Below, in pieces: positions 17,210 to 25,442 of a stretch of DNA of 64,000 nucleotides; position 1 is the first letter of the stretch, and each line of letters opens with the position of its first letter. The notes beneath the pieces are model-generated. The model was not told the origin of the DNA. It saw only the letters and a list, made by a program, of their open reading frames with translations, and ran no database searches. The translations under genes were made by a program, and so were the position numbers. The DNA is taken from positions 449,334 to 513,333 of the forward strand of contig NZ_QGDS01000001.1 of the NCBI RefSeq assembly GCF_003149105.1. The letters are read 5' to 3'. This stretch comes from Faecalicatena contorta. Its GTDB lineage: Bacteria; Bacillota; Clostridia; Lachnospirales; Lachnospiraceae.

Positions 17210-18010
17210 ATGAGTATATCAGGAATTTTAATAGCTGCGGCAATCGTCGGCGGCACTGGATTATTCATCGGTGTTTTCCTTGGAATATCGGGTAAAAAGT
17301 TTGCCATAGAAGTTGATGAGAGAGAAGAGGCTGTCTTAGAAGCCCTTCCAGGAAACAACTGCGGCGGATGTGGATACCCCGGATGTTCCGGTCTTGCTGC
17401 TGCTATCGTAGCAGGTGAAGCTGACATAGGTGCATGTCCGGTAGGCGGTACTCCGGTCGCTGAGAAAATTGGTGAAATTATGGGTATGTCTGCAGAAGAG
17501 CAGATCCGTCAGGTAGCTTTTGTAAAATGCGGCGGAACCTCTGAGCTGGCAAAGGATGAATATGAATATTTTGGAATCGAAGACTGTATCATGGCACATA
17601 TGATGCAGGACGGCGGGCCAAAAGGCTGCAGCTATGGCTGCCTTGGCTTTGGAACTTGTGTGAGGGCATGTCCATTTGACGCAATACATATTATGGAAGG
17701 TATCGCAGTCGTAGACAGAGAGAAATGTAAAGCCTGCGGAAAATGTGTAGCTGTATGTCCTAAGCAGTTGATAGAAATGTTTCCCTATGAGCAGAAGCAC
17801 ATTGTCCAGTGCAATTCTCATGATAACGGGAAAACAGTGAGAGATGTTTGTCAGGTTGGATGTATCGGATGCCGTATCTGTGAGAAGAATTGTGAAGCAA
17901 AAGCAGTGACAGTGACAGATAACCTGGCATACGTTGACCCTGCTAAATGCGCAAATTACGGCGTATGCGCTGAAAAGTGTCCGAGAAAAATTATCACACC
18001 GCGGGCATAA
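17210..18010 (+). CDS. rnfB: Rnf complex subunit B (multi-cluster ferredoxin subunit)
   Basis: 266 residues. One N-terminal membrane anchor precedes an Fe-S domain with NNCGGCGYPGCSGLA and ACPVGG. Several 4Fe-4S ferredoxin motifs follow: CSYGCLGFGTCVRACPF, CKACGKCVAVCPK, CIGCRICEKNC and CANYGVCAEKCP. It receives electrons from reduced ferredoxin and passes them to the membrane flavins. The form with extra ferredoxin motifs is normal in Clostridia. The transcript ends at the terminator 44 nt downstream. Confidence 0.95.
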   Translation: MSISGILIAAAIVGGTGLFIGVFLGISGKKFAIEVDEREEAVLEALPGNNCGGCGYPGCSGLAAAIVAGEADIGACPVGGTPVAEKIGEIMGMSAEEQIRQVAFVKCGGTSELAKDEYEYFGIEDCIMAHMMQDGGPKGCSYGCLGFGTCVRACPFDAIHIMEGIAVVDREKCKACGKCVAVCPKQLIEMFPYEQKHIVQCNSHDNGKTVRDVCQVGCIGCRICEKNCEAKAVTVTDNLAYVDPAKCANYGVCAEKCPRKIITPRA

Positions 18011-18053
18011 TTGAAGACAAAGACCAGTTCAGATTTATTAAAACAGACAGCAA

Positions 18054-18091
18054 AATGCCTGCCCCGCAGTTTACTCACTGGGGCAGGCATT
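18054..18091. terminator. Bidirectional terminator between rnfB and apbE
   Basis: Perfect 12-bp stem AATGCCTGCCCC / GGGGCAGGCATT with a 14-nt loop between two convergent genes. Confidence 0.85.
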
Positions 18092-18098
18092 CTTGTAA

Positions 18099-19085
18099 TT
18101 ACCCGGCATAATGCAGGCTGTAATCCTCGGTTATAAATATAGCACTGATTCCGTCCAGGCTTTCTATCAACGCAGTTCCCTGTTCCAGCCCCAGGGCAAA
18201 GCAGGTAGTGCTTAATCCATCCCCGTCCACGGAAAGGTCTGAGATAATCGTAACCTGCAGGAGATTATTATCAAAGGGGTAGCCTGTGGAAGGGTTCAGG
18301 AGATGGTGGTAAATTTTTCCGTCTTTTTTAAAGTATCTTTCGTAGGTGCCGGAGGAAACCACGGATTTTCCATTGACATCCACGCTGGTCATTACTGTGT
18401 TTCTTTCATCAAACGGTTTCTGTATTCCAATATGGAAGTTTTCACCGTCTGTTTTTCCTCCTACAGCCAGTATATTGCCGCCCAGGTTAATCAGGGCATG
18501 CTCAATCCCCTGTTCTGTCAGATAAACTTTCAATTCATCTGCAATAAATCCTTTAGCAATTGCGCCTAGATCAATGGCAGCTTCTGGATCTTTCAGGCTG
18601 ACTGTATTACCTTCTAGGACAACATTTTTATAGTTTACATGACTTTTAGCCTCGTCAATAGCAGATTGGGCCGGAATATTGCCGGGATTATTTTTAATAT
18701 CCCACAGCTCACTTAATGGGGCTATGGTAATATCGAAGCCTCCTTCTGACAACTGGCTGTAATACAGACCTTTTCTTATTACTTCTGCCGTCTTGGCATC
18801 CACCTGCACTTTAGCGCCTCCGGCAGAATTGATTCTGGAGATATCGCTGGTTTCAATGGTTCTGCTGAGCAGCTGTTCATATTGTGCACATATATCCTCG
18901 CAGTACTCTAAGATTGTCTCATCTGTGCTCCCCCATATTTCTACAGATATTACGGTGTCAAAATAAATACCCGTTGTCTTTATGGGATTTTCTAAAGGCG
19001 GCTTCGAACAGGCGGAAAGGGTAAACATCAAAACCACAGTCAAAAGAATTATCAAAAGCAAACCGGACTTCCTTATATATTTCAT
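18099..19085 (-). CDS. apbE: FAD:protein FMN transferase (ApbE), lipoprotein
   Basis: 328 residues. Attaches FMN from FAD covalently to Thr of target proteins such as RnfG and RnfD, outside the membrane. The signal peptide ends in a lipobox (FTLSAC), predicting lipidation at Cys26 or so. ApbE motifs are DIGGGFDIT-like EGGFDITIAPLS, the flavin-binding GAIAKGFIADE, the NLGGNILAVGGK segment and VDGDGLSTTCFALG. It faces the rnf operon across a shared terminator, the context expected for the Rnf maturation enzyme. A separate promoter lies upstream on the minus strand. AAGGGG precedes the ATG. Confidence 0.93.
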   Translation of the reverse strand: MKYIRKSGLLLIILLTVVLMFTLSACSKPPLENPIKTTGIYFDTVISVEIWGSTDETILEYCEDICAQYEQLLSRTIETSDISRINSAGGAKVQVDAKTAEVIRKGLYYSQLSEGGFDITIAPLSELWDIKNNPGNIPAQSAIDEAKSHVNYKNVVLEGNTVSLKDPEAAIDLGAIAKGFIADELKVYLTEQGIEHALINLGGNILAVGGKTDGENFHIGIQKPFDERNTVMTSVDVNGKSVVSSGTYERYFKKDGKIYHHLLNPSTGYPFDNNLLQVTIISDLSVDGDGLSTTCFALGLEQGTALIESLDGISAIFITEDYSLHYAG

Positions 19086-19145
19086 AAACTTCCCCTTTTC
19101 ATTGGTGTCGTTGTACTAATTTAGTGACGTGAAACATACCGGATT

Positions 19146-19174
19146 ATTATAGTCAATTTCCTTAAAAATTACAA
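19146..19174 (-). promoter_or_regulatory. Sigma-A promoter of apbE
   Basis: Minus strand: TTGTAA (19169-19174), 17-nt spacer, TATAAT (19146-19151). It is divergent from the ruvA promoter, with the SOS-like box between the two -35 elements. Confidence 0.6.
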
Positions 19175-19175
19175 T

Positions 19176-19189
19176 CGAACATGTGATTG
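19176..19189. promoter_or_regulatory. Candidate LexA/DinR SOS box upstream of ruvAB
   Basis: CGAACATGTGATTG matches Gram-positive SOS consensus CGAAC-N4-GTTCG fully on the left half and at three of five positions on the right. It overlaps the ruvA -35 element by 3 nt, a suitable place for repression. ruvAB is SOS-controlled in several Firmicutes. Confidence 0.45.
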
Positions 19190-19215
19190 CATTCTAAAAG
19201 TCAATATGCTATGAT
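19187..19215 (+). promoter_or_regulatory. Sigma-A promoter of ruvAB
   Basis: TTGCAT (19187-19192), 17-nt spacer, extended -10 TGCTATGAT (TATGAT 19210-19215). A ~32-nt leader runs to the ruvA ATG. Confidence 0.65.
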
Positions 19216-19253
19216 AGTGGCTGGAGGCAGCGAAGACGTCAGAGAGGAGACTT

Positions 19254-19859
19254 ATGATTTCATATATTCGCGGTGAACTTGCCGCAATTGAGACAGAAAA
19301 AGTAATTGTAGATGTAGGAGGGGTAGGATATGGCATCTATATGCCGGCCCAGTCCCTGGGGCTTCTGCCCCCGCCTGGAAACGAGGTGAAAATCCATACA
19401 TATTTGAATGTACGGGAAGATGCGATGCAGTTGTTTGGTTTCCTGACAAGGGATGACCTGGAAGTGTTCCGGCTCGTAATCGGAGTCAGCGGAATCGGTC
19501 CCAAAGGAGGATTGAGTATCCTCTCCCAGCTTTCACCGGACTCCCTGCGTTTCGCAGTAATGTCAGGAGATGTGAAGGCAATCTCGGCTGCACCGGGCAT
19601 AGGAAAGAAAACGGCTGAAAAGCTCATTATTGAACTGAAAGATAAACTAAGTATAGAAGATGTCCTGAATAATGCTGTACAGGAATCAGACACTGCTTTT
19701 GTACCGAGGAATTCTAATGGGATTCAAGCTGAAGCAGTACAGGCACTGGTTGCACTGGGATATGGAAACGCAGAAAGTCTGAGAGCAGTAAAACAAGTGA
19801 CTCTGGAGAATCCAACCGTAGAGGATCTGCTGAAGGAAGCTTTAAAAAAAATATTGTAA
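19254..19859 (+). CDS. ruvA: Holliday junction branch migration protein RuvA
   Basis: 201 residues. Binds four-way junctions and loads the RuvB motor. The N-terminal OB fold (MISYIRGELAAIE, VDVGGVGYGIYMP) is followed by the tandem HhH region GVSGIGPKGGLSILS and APGIGKKTAEKLIIELKD, and a C-terminal domain that contacts RuvB (EAVQALVALGYG). GAGAGGAG precedes the ATG. It is 40 nt before ruvB and has a probable SOS-regulated promoter. ruvC is not in the window, as is common in Firmicutes where RecU does the cleavage. Confidence 0.96.
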   Translation: MISYIRGELAAIETEKVIVDVGGVGYGIYMPAQSLGLLPPPGNEVKIHTYLNVREDAMQLFGFLTRDDLEVFRLVIGVSGIGPKGGLSILSQLSPDSLRFAVMSGDVKAISAAPGIGKKTAEKLIIELKDKLSIEDVLNNAVQESDTAFVPRNSNGIQAEAVQALVALGYGNAESLRAVKQVTLENPTVEDLLKEALKKIL

Positions 19860-19899
19860 TTCACCGGAAAACAGAAGTGAGGAAATATAAAGGGAGAGT

Positions 19900-20898
19900 A
19901 TGGCAAAGCGAATTATAACAACAGAAAGCCTGGAAGAAGACATCAAGATTGAGAGCAGTCTGCGCCCTCAATTTCTGGATGATTATATCGGACAGGAAAA
20001 GGCAAAGGGAACCTTAAATATCTATATTAAGGCCGCAAAAGAGAGAAAAGAGGCATTGGACCATGTACTGTTTTACGGTCCTCCCGGGCTGGGAAAAACC
20101 ACTCTGGCCGGGATTATAGCAAATGAGATGGGTGTGAATATCAAAATCACTTCCGGACCGGCTATTGAAAAACCAGGAGAAATTGCTGCAATTCTTAACA
20201 ATCTGCAAGAAAATGATGTTCTCTTTGTAGATGAGATACACAGGCTCAACCGGCAGGTAGAAGAAGTTTTATACCCGGCAATGGAGGATTATGCCATTGA
20301 TATTATGATTGGAAAGGGCGCTGCAGCCCGTTCTATCCGGCTGGATCTGCCCAGGTTTACTCTGGTAGGAGCAACAACCAGGGCGGGAATGCTGACTGCT
20401 CCTCTGCGGGACAGATTTGGAGTGGTCAATCACCTGGAATTTTATACGGAACAGGAGTTAAAAACAATTATTCTGAGGTCCGCACAAGTTCTGAATGTGG
20501 AAATTGATGAGAACGGAGCACTGGAGCTGGCGAAGCGTTCAAGAGGAACTCCCCGTCTTGCAAACCGTCTGCTGAAAAGAGTCCGGGACTTTGCCCAGGT
20601 AAAATACGACGGAGCCATTACGGAAGCAGTCGCCCATTATGCACTGGATATGCTGGATGTGGATAAATACGGTCTGGACCATATTGACCGGAATATTTTA
20701 CTTACCATGATTGAAAAGTTCCAGGGGGGGCCTGTGGGGTTGGATACATTGGCGGCGACTATTTCAGAGGATGCAGGTACATTGGAAGATGTTTATGAAC
20801 CTTATCTGCTCAAAACCGGCTTCATTCAGAGGACTCCCCGGGGCAGAGTTGCTACGGAGCTGGCCTATGGACACTTGGGCCTGCCTTATCAGGAATAA
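19900..20898 (+). CDS. ruvB: Holliday junction DNA helicase RuvB
   Basis: 332-residue hexameric AAA+ motor. Walker [12 protein letters not shown] (~residues 62-72), Walker [10 protein letters not shown], sensor 1 [18 protein letters not shown] and the C-terminal winged helix with RTPRGRVAT are all visible. The length is standard. AAAGGGAG precedes the ATG. A hairpin, but no clear T tract, follows the stop. Confidence 0.97.
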   Translation: MAKRIITTESLEEDIKIESSLRPQFLDDYIGQEKAKGTLNIYIKAAKERKEALDHVLFYGPPGLGKTTLAGIIANEMGVNIKITSGPAIEKPGEIAAILNNLQENDVLFVDEIHRLNRQVEEVLYPAMEDYAIDIMIGKGAAARSIRLDLPRFTLVGATTRAGMLTAPLRDRFGVVNHLEFYTEQELKTIILRSAQVLNVEIDENGALELAKRSRGTPRLANRLLKRVRDFAQVKYDGAITEAVAHYALDMLDVDKYGLDHIDRNILLTMIEKFQGGPVGLDTLAATISEDAGTLEDVYEPYLLKTGFIQRTPRGRVATELAYGHLGLPYQE

Positions 20899-20921
20899 TA
20901 GTGGTTGTTTTAGGTTACGGC

Positions 20922-20977
20922 AGCCCATCACTAAGCTGATGGGCTAGGTTGTAAACTGTCAGGAATAATACTCCTGA
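20922..20977. repeat. Two hairpins after ruvB, possibly related to the intergenic repeat family
   Basis: AGCCCATC / GATGGGCT (20922-20929 / 20938-20945) with loop ACTAAGCT, then TCAGGA / TCCTGA (20959-20964 / 20972-20977). The CACTAAGC and AGGTTGT strings recur in the repeat copy at 34006-34191. No T tract follows, so it is not a convincing terminator. Confidence 0.4.
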
Positions 20978-21004
20978 GCAGGAAATAACTTGAAAAAGTG
21001 GTTG

Positions 21005-21033
21005 GTTTTTGTTTTCATATAGTTTATAATAAC
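21005..21033 (+). promoter_or_regulatory. Sigma-A promoter of zapA
   Basis: TTGGTT (21005-21010), 17-nt spacer, TATAAT (21028-21033), ~27 nt before the zapA start codon. Confidence 0.6.
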
Positions 21034-21058
21034 AGGTAAGAAACGCGAGGAGGATGCT

Positions 21059-21469
21059 ATGAGTTCAGCAAAACATTTCACAGAAGTCTTAATTGGAGGG
21101 AAAGTCTACACATTAAGTGGATTTGAAGGTGAGGAATACCTCCAGAAAGTTTCTTCCTATCTGAACCATAAGATTACAGAATGTGCCAATAGTGAGGGGT
21201 ACCGGAAGCAAAGTGCTGATACCCGTAATGTGCTCCTTGCCCTGAATATCGCAGACGACTATTTTAAAGCGAAGAAACAGGGTGATTCCCTGGAGAATGA
21301 TATCGAACTGAAAGATAAAGAGATGTACGATCTGAAGCACGAATTGATATCCGTCCAGATAAAGCTTGAGAATGCAGAAAAAGAACTGGCGAAGATGAAG
21401 GAAGAAAATAACGACTTACAAATGCAGATTGTAAAGCTAGAAACAGAGATGAAGAACAGGAGAAAATAA
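21059..21469 (+). CDS. zapA: Cell division protein ZapA
   Basis: 136 residues. Binds and bundles FtsZ filaments at the Z-ring. The N-terminal ZapA domain begins with the typical VLIGGKVYTLSGFEGEEYLQ segment and includes NVLLALNIADDYFKA. The C-terminal ~60 residues form a charged coiled coil (ISVQIKLENAEKELAKMKEE), longer than in minimal ZapA and usual in Clostridia. CGAGGAGG-like sequence precedes the ATG. It has its own promoter and terminator and lies upstream of cell-wall genes. Confidence 0.85.
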   Translation: MSSAKHFTEVLIGGKVYTLSGFEGEEYLQKVSSYLNHKITECANSEGYRKQSADTRNVLLALNIADDYFKAKKQGDSLENDIELKDKEMYDLKHELISVQIKLENAEKELAKMKEENNDLQMQIVKLETEMKNRRK

Positions 21470-21471
21470 AG

Positions 21472-21504
21472 ATAAGCTGTCTTGGGACAGCTTATTTACT
21501 TTCA
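21472..21504 (+). terminator. Terminator of zapA
   Basis: 10-bp stem ATAAGCTGTC / GACAGCTTAT with loop TTGG, followed by TTACTTTC. The T tract is weak. Confidence 0.65.
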
Positions 21505-21506
21505 TG

Positions 21507-21558
21507 GTAACATCCATGCCAAGTGTTCAATGTTTCAATAAGTGGTATAAGCAGGAGG
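21507..21558. repeat. Intergenic structured repeat, deleted copy D
   Basis: Keeps the left end (AACATCCATG) and right end (TTCAATAAGT, TATAAG-C-AGGAGG) of the full element at 10103-10245 but lacks the middle. Its right end supplies the ribosome-binding site of the next gene. Confidence 0.5.
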
Positions 21559-21565
21559 ATTGGAT

Positions 21566-24001
21566 TTGACAAAAAGAATACAAGGCAGAAAGAAAATTGA
21601 AATACTGGCGCCCGCCGGCTCTTATACCAGTTTTCGGGCGGCGGTTCTGGCAGGAGCAGATGCGGTCTATGCAGGCGGTCCCCGCTTTGGTGCAAGAGCT
21701 TTTGCAGACAATTTTACGGAAGAAGAACTGCTGGAAGCCATTGACTATGCACATCTGCATGGGCGTAAGCTTTACCTTACAGTAAATACACTTTTAAAGG
21801 ACAGCGAGCTGGACGGTCTTTATGATTATCTGGAGCCCCTTTATTGCCGGGGACTGGATGCAGTGATTGTTCAGGATATTGGTGTACTTGACTTTGTAAG
21901 AGAGCATTTCCCGGATATGGCTGTCCATGGAAGTACACAGATGACAGTAACAAATACAGAGGGCGCTCTGTTTCTGCAGGAACTGGGAGTAGAGCGGATT
22001 GTTCCGTCAAGAGAACTGTCACTAGAAGAAGTACGTGATATGGCAGAGCATACTGATTTGGAAATAGAGTGCTTTGTCCATGGTGCACTTTGTTACTGCT
22101 ATTCGGGACAATGCCTGCTTAGCAGCCTGATTGGCGGCAGAAGCGGCAACCGGGGACAGTGTGCACAGCCATGCAGGCTGCCTTATACTTTGAACGGAAA
22201 AAAAGAGTATCTCCTGAGCCTGAAAGATATCTGCACTCTGGAACTGATACCGGAGATGATTGAAGCAGGCATTGACTCATTTAAGATTGAAGGACGCATG
22301 AAAAAGCCGGAATATGTGGCTCTTGTCACCTCTATGTACCGAAAGTATACAGACCTTTACCTGCAGAAAGGAAAAGCAGGATTTCAGGTTTCCCCGCGCG
22401 ACAAGGAAATGCTTCTGGATATTTATAACCGGGGCGGATTCAGTGAGGGATATTACAGGCAACATAACAGCGGAGAAATGCTTTCACTCAAGCGGCCCAA
22501 CCATGCCGGAGTGCCTGCATTGAAGATACTTTCCCAAAAAGGACGGGAGATAAGGGGAGAGGCTCTTACAGATATCTACAAAGGGGATATACTGGAAATG
22601 TCACAGGGGCAGGATGGAGCTGTTGAGAAGGAAAATTATACCTTTGGTAATGAAGTTCCAAAGGGAAAAGCAGTACAGATTCTCGCGCCAAAGGGATTGA
22701 CTTTTGCAAAGGGAACCATATTATACCGTATCCGCAGGCAGGAACTGCTGGAGAGAATGCAGAAACTATATGAGGCAGGTACCCTGAAGGAGCCGTTGTA
22801 TGGAAATTTTTGGGCTTCTCCAGGAGAACCGGCAGTTCTAACCGTAGGCTGTAAAGGATTTTCCGTAACAGTCCGGACAGAGGAAAACACAGAAGAAGCA
22901 AAGAATCAGCCCCTGGATAAAAACCGGATCAAAAAGCAGCTCATGAAGACCGGAAATACGGAATTCGTCTTTGAAACATTAGATATTACAGTGGAAGGTG
23001 CCATTTTCCTGCCCATGCAGCAAATCAATGAGCTCAGACGTGCAGCTTTAGAACTTCTGATCAAAGAAATCTGCGGAGCATATCACAGAACCAGAAACAA
23101 ACAGCAAGAAACAGCAGAGCAGAGAGTCACTCATAAAAAAAACAGAAATTTATCCGGCACAGAACCCTGGCTGGCTGTTCTGGCAGAATCAGATGCACAG
23201 GTGCGGGCGGCAGCCGGATGTCCTGATGTAAAAAGAATTTATCTGGAATCTTTTATGTATGAGGATTCTTTAAAAGAGCCGGAATTGAAAGAACTATGCA
23301 GGGAAGTCTGTGACAAAGGAAAAGAAATTTTTCTTGCTATGCCTCATATTTTCCGCCGGGAATCAATTTCCTTCTTTTCCAGACAGTATGCTGCATTTCT
23401 ACAGATGGGATTTGACGGTTTTTTAATACGGAATTACGAAAGTTTTCATTTTTTAATGAAACAAGGATTTGACAAGAAGGTTATATTGGACCATAATCTA
23501 TATGTATTCAACCGGCAGGCAAAGCAGTTCTGGAACAAGCAAGAAGTGCATTCGTTTACCGCACCTGTTGAATTGAACAGAGCAGAACTGGGAAGACTTG
23601 GAATAACGCAATCAGAATTAATTGTTTACGGAAGACTTCCCGTGATGGTATCTGCTCAATGCATTGTAAATACAACAGGAGGATGTACGGGAAATCCTGG
23701 AGTCTTAAAGATAAAAGACAGGTATCAGAAAGAATTTCCCGTCAGAAATTGCTGTACATTTTGTTACAATGTAATATACAATACAGCGCCTTTGTTTCTG
23801 CTGGACCAGAAGGAAGATATTCTAAATCTGGCTCCCACGGGACTTAGAATCCAGTTTACCCAGGAAAACAGGACTGAGGCTGAATATATTCTCAAAACAT
23901 ACAGGGATATTTATCTTGAAGAGAAGGAGCTCCCGCTCATGCACAGGGAGACAGCAGATATGGAATTTACCAGAGGACACTTTAGACGGGGAATAACTTA
24001 G
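21566..24001 (+). CDS. U32-family peptidase with C-terminal DUF3656 region (RlhA/YhbU-type)
   Basis: 811 residues. Starts with the U32 barrel EILAPAGSYTSFRAAVLAGADAVYAGG and contains the U32 signature ECFVHGALCYCYSGQCLLS (~residues 170-190), whose cysteines resemble those that bind Fe-S clusters in the RNA-hydroxylation members RlhA and TrhP. The C-terminal half contains the collagenase-like DUF3656 extension and a second Cys pair region (NCCTFCYN). Family members are now linked mainly to prephenate-dependent RNA hydroxylation and only loosely to proteolysis. The TTG start at 21566 lies 7 nt after AGGAGG; the upstream TTG at 21560 is too close to it. Confidence 0.85.
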   Translation: MTKRIQGRKKIEILAPAGSYTSFRAAVLAGADAVYAGGPRFGARAFADNFTEEELLEAIDYAHLHGRKLYLTVNTLLKDSELDGLYDYLEPLYCRGLDAVIVQDIGVLDFVREHFPDMAVHGSTQMTVTNTEGALFLQELGVERIVPSRELSLEEVRDMAEHTDLEIECFVHGALCYCYSGQCLLSSLIGGRSGNRGQCAQPCRLPYTLNGKKEYLLSLKDICTLELIPEMIEAGIDSFKIEGRMKKPEYVALVTSMYRKYTDLYLQKGKAGFQVSPRDKEMLLDIYNRGGFSEGYYRQHNSGEMLSLKRPNHAGVPALKILSQKGREIRGEALTDIYKGDILEMSQGQDGAVEKENYTFGNEVPKGKAVQILAPKGLTFAKGTILYRIRRQELLERMQKLYEAGTLKEPLYGNFWASPGEPAVLTVGCKGFSVTVRTEENTEEAKNQPLDKNRIKKQLMKTGNTEFVFETLDITVEGAIFLPMQQINELRRAALELLIKEICGAYHRTRNKQQETAEQRVTHKKNRNLSGTEPWLAVLAESDAQVRAAAGCPDVKRIYLESFMYEDSLKEPELKELCREVCDKGKEIFLAMPHIFRRESISFFSRQYAAFLQMGFDGFLIRNYESFHFLMKQGFDKKVILDHNLYVFNRQAKQFWNKQEVHSFTAPVELNRAELGRLGITQSELIVYGRLPVMVSAQCIVNTTGGCTGNPGVLKIKDRYQKEFPVRNCCTFCYNVIYNTAPLFLLDQKEDILNLAPTGLRIQFTQENRTEAEYILKTYRDIYLEEKELPLMHRETADMEFTRGHFRRGIT

Positions 24002-24014
24002 AAACAGGTGAAAG

Positions 24015-25442
24015 ATGGTTAATATATTAGTAGAATTATCGAAATATATCATAATTATACTGATGTCAGTTTATACATTTTCGTGTTTTTCTGTATTCGC
24101 ACAGGAATACGAGGAAGACAAAAAATGGATACTGATACGTCAGAACGTACTAATGTTTTTGCTCCAGTTTACAGCATATTTTGTAATGTATCTGCAGACA
24201 AATGAGCAAAAGCTTATGCTTTTTTATGGAGCACAGGTCTTGCTATTGACTGCAGTGCTCATACTTTACCGGGTTTTTTATCCAAAAGTATCCCGGCTGA
24301 TTCTTAATAATATGTGTATGCTGCTGAGCATTGGTTTTATCATGATTACGCGTCTCACCTATCAAAAAGCAGTAAAGCAGTTTATATTTGCAATGGCAGG
24401 GATGGTTATCGGACTCATCGTTCCGGTGATAATACGCAAGCTCAGAGCTTTGAAGGACTGGACTTATATCTATGCAGGAACCGGAATTCTGGCATTGGGC
24501 ATCGTTGCTGTGTTAGGACAGATTTCCGGCGGTGCAAAACTGGGATTTACCATAGCGGGATTTGGAATCCAGCCTTCTGAATTTGTGAAAATATTATTTG
24601 TATTTTTCGTGGCTGCAAGCCTGAATAAATCTACAGAATTTAAAAACATCGTGATAACTACGGCGGTGGCGGCACTCCATGTACTGATACTGGTTTTTTC
24701 CACCGATCTGGGAGCTGCCCTGATTATGTTCGTGGTATACCTGGTGATGCTTTATGTGGCAACAAGGCAGCCTTTGTATGCTTTGGCAGGAATCGGAGGC
24801 GGCAGTGTGGCCGCCGTTATGGCATATCATTTGTTTTACCATATCCAGGTCAGGGTTTCCGCCTGGAAGGATCCTTTTGCTTCCTACAGCGAGGGCGGAT
24901 ATCAGGTTGCCCAATCTCTTTTTGCAATCGGAACAGGAAGCTGGTTCGGGATGGGGCTGCACCAGGGACTGCCAGACAGTATCCCTGTGGCAGCGGAAGA
25001 TTTTATATTTTCCGCAATCTCGGAGGAGATGGGTCTTATTTTTGCATTGTGTCTGGTTTTGGTATGTGTTAGCTGCTATGTGATGTTTTTAAATATTGCT
25101 ATGGCAATCCGCAACCAGTTCTATAAATTGATTGCTCTTGGTCTTGGAACCTGTTATATATTCCAGGTATTCCTGACAATCGGCGGTGTTACGAAGTTTA
25201 TCCCCTCCACCGGGGTTACTCTGCCGCTGGTCAGTTATGGAGGAAGCTCTATGCTGAGTACCATGATTATGTTTGGGATCATACAGGGTCTGTATATTTT
25301 AAGGGAAGACGAGGAAGAGATTATTGAGAAGAGAAGAGAGAGAGAATTTCGAAGAAGTGAGCCGTCAGAAAAGGCCCCGAGGAAAAAACAACAGAGGAAA
25401 AAACCAGCGTTTGAAGAAGTTCCGAAACAAAGAGTTCGCTAG
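24015..25442 (+). CDS. FtsW/RodA/SpoVE-family peptidoglycan glycosyltransferase
   Basis: 475-residue SEDS protein with about ten membrane segments, polymerising lipid II with a partner class B PBP. Family motifs are GGAKLGFTIAGFGIQPSEFVK, STDLGAALIMF, the PVAAEDFIFSAISEEMG loop with the conserved acidic pair, and VTLPLVSYGGSSM. The N-terminus is extended compared with FtsW of about 400 residues. It overlaps a transpeptidase gene downstream, the standard SEDS-PBP pair; whether it serves division, elongation or sporulation cannot be told. The C-terminal tail is highly charged and basic. Confidence 0.93.
   Translation: MVNILVELSKYIIIILMSVYTFSCFSVFAQEYEEDKKWILIRQNVLMFLLQFTAYFVMYLQTNEQKLMLFYGAQVLLLTAVLILYRVFYPKVSRLILNNMCMLLSIGFIMITRLTYQKAVKQFIFAMAGMVIGLIVPVIIRKLRALKDWTYIYAGTGILALGIVAVLGQISGGAKLGFTIAGFGIQPSEFVKILFVFFVAASLNKSTEFKNIVITTAVAALHVLILVFSTDLGAALIMFVVYLVMLYVATRQPLYALAGIGGGSVAAVMAYHLFYHIQVRVSAWKDPFASYSEGGYQVAQSLFAIGTGSWFGMGLHQGLPDSIPVAAEDFIFSAISEEMGLIFALCLVLVCVSCYVMFLNIAMAIRNQFYKLIALGLGTCYIFQVFLTIGGVTKFIPSTGVTLPLVSYGGSSMLSTMIMFGIIQGLYILREDEEEIIEKRREREFRRSEPSEKAPRKKQQRKKPAFEEVPKQRVR

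Noticed and set aside
20922-20977. Terminator after ruvB
   Set aside because: Two good hairpins but no T tract on the plus strand; better compared with the intergenic repeat family.
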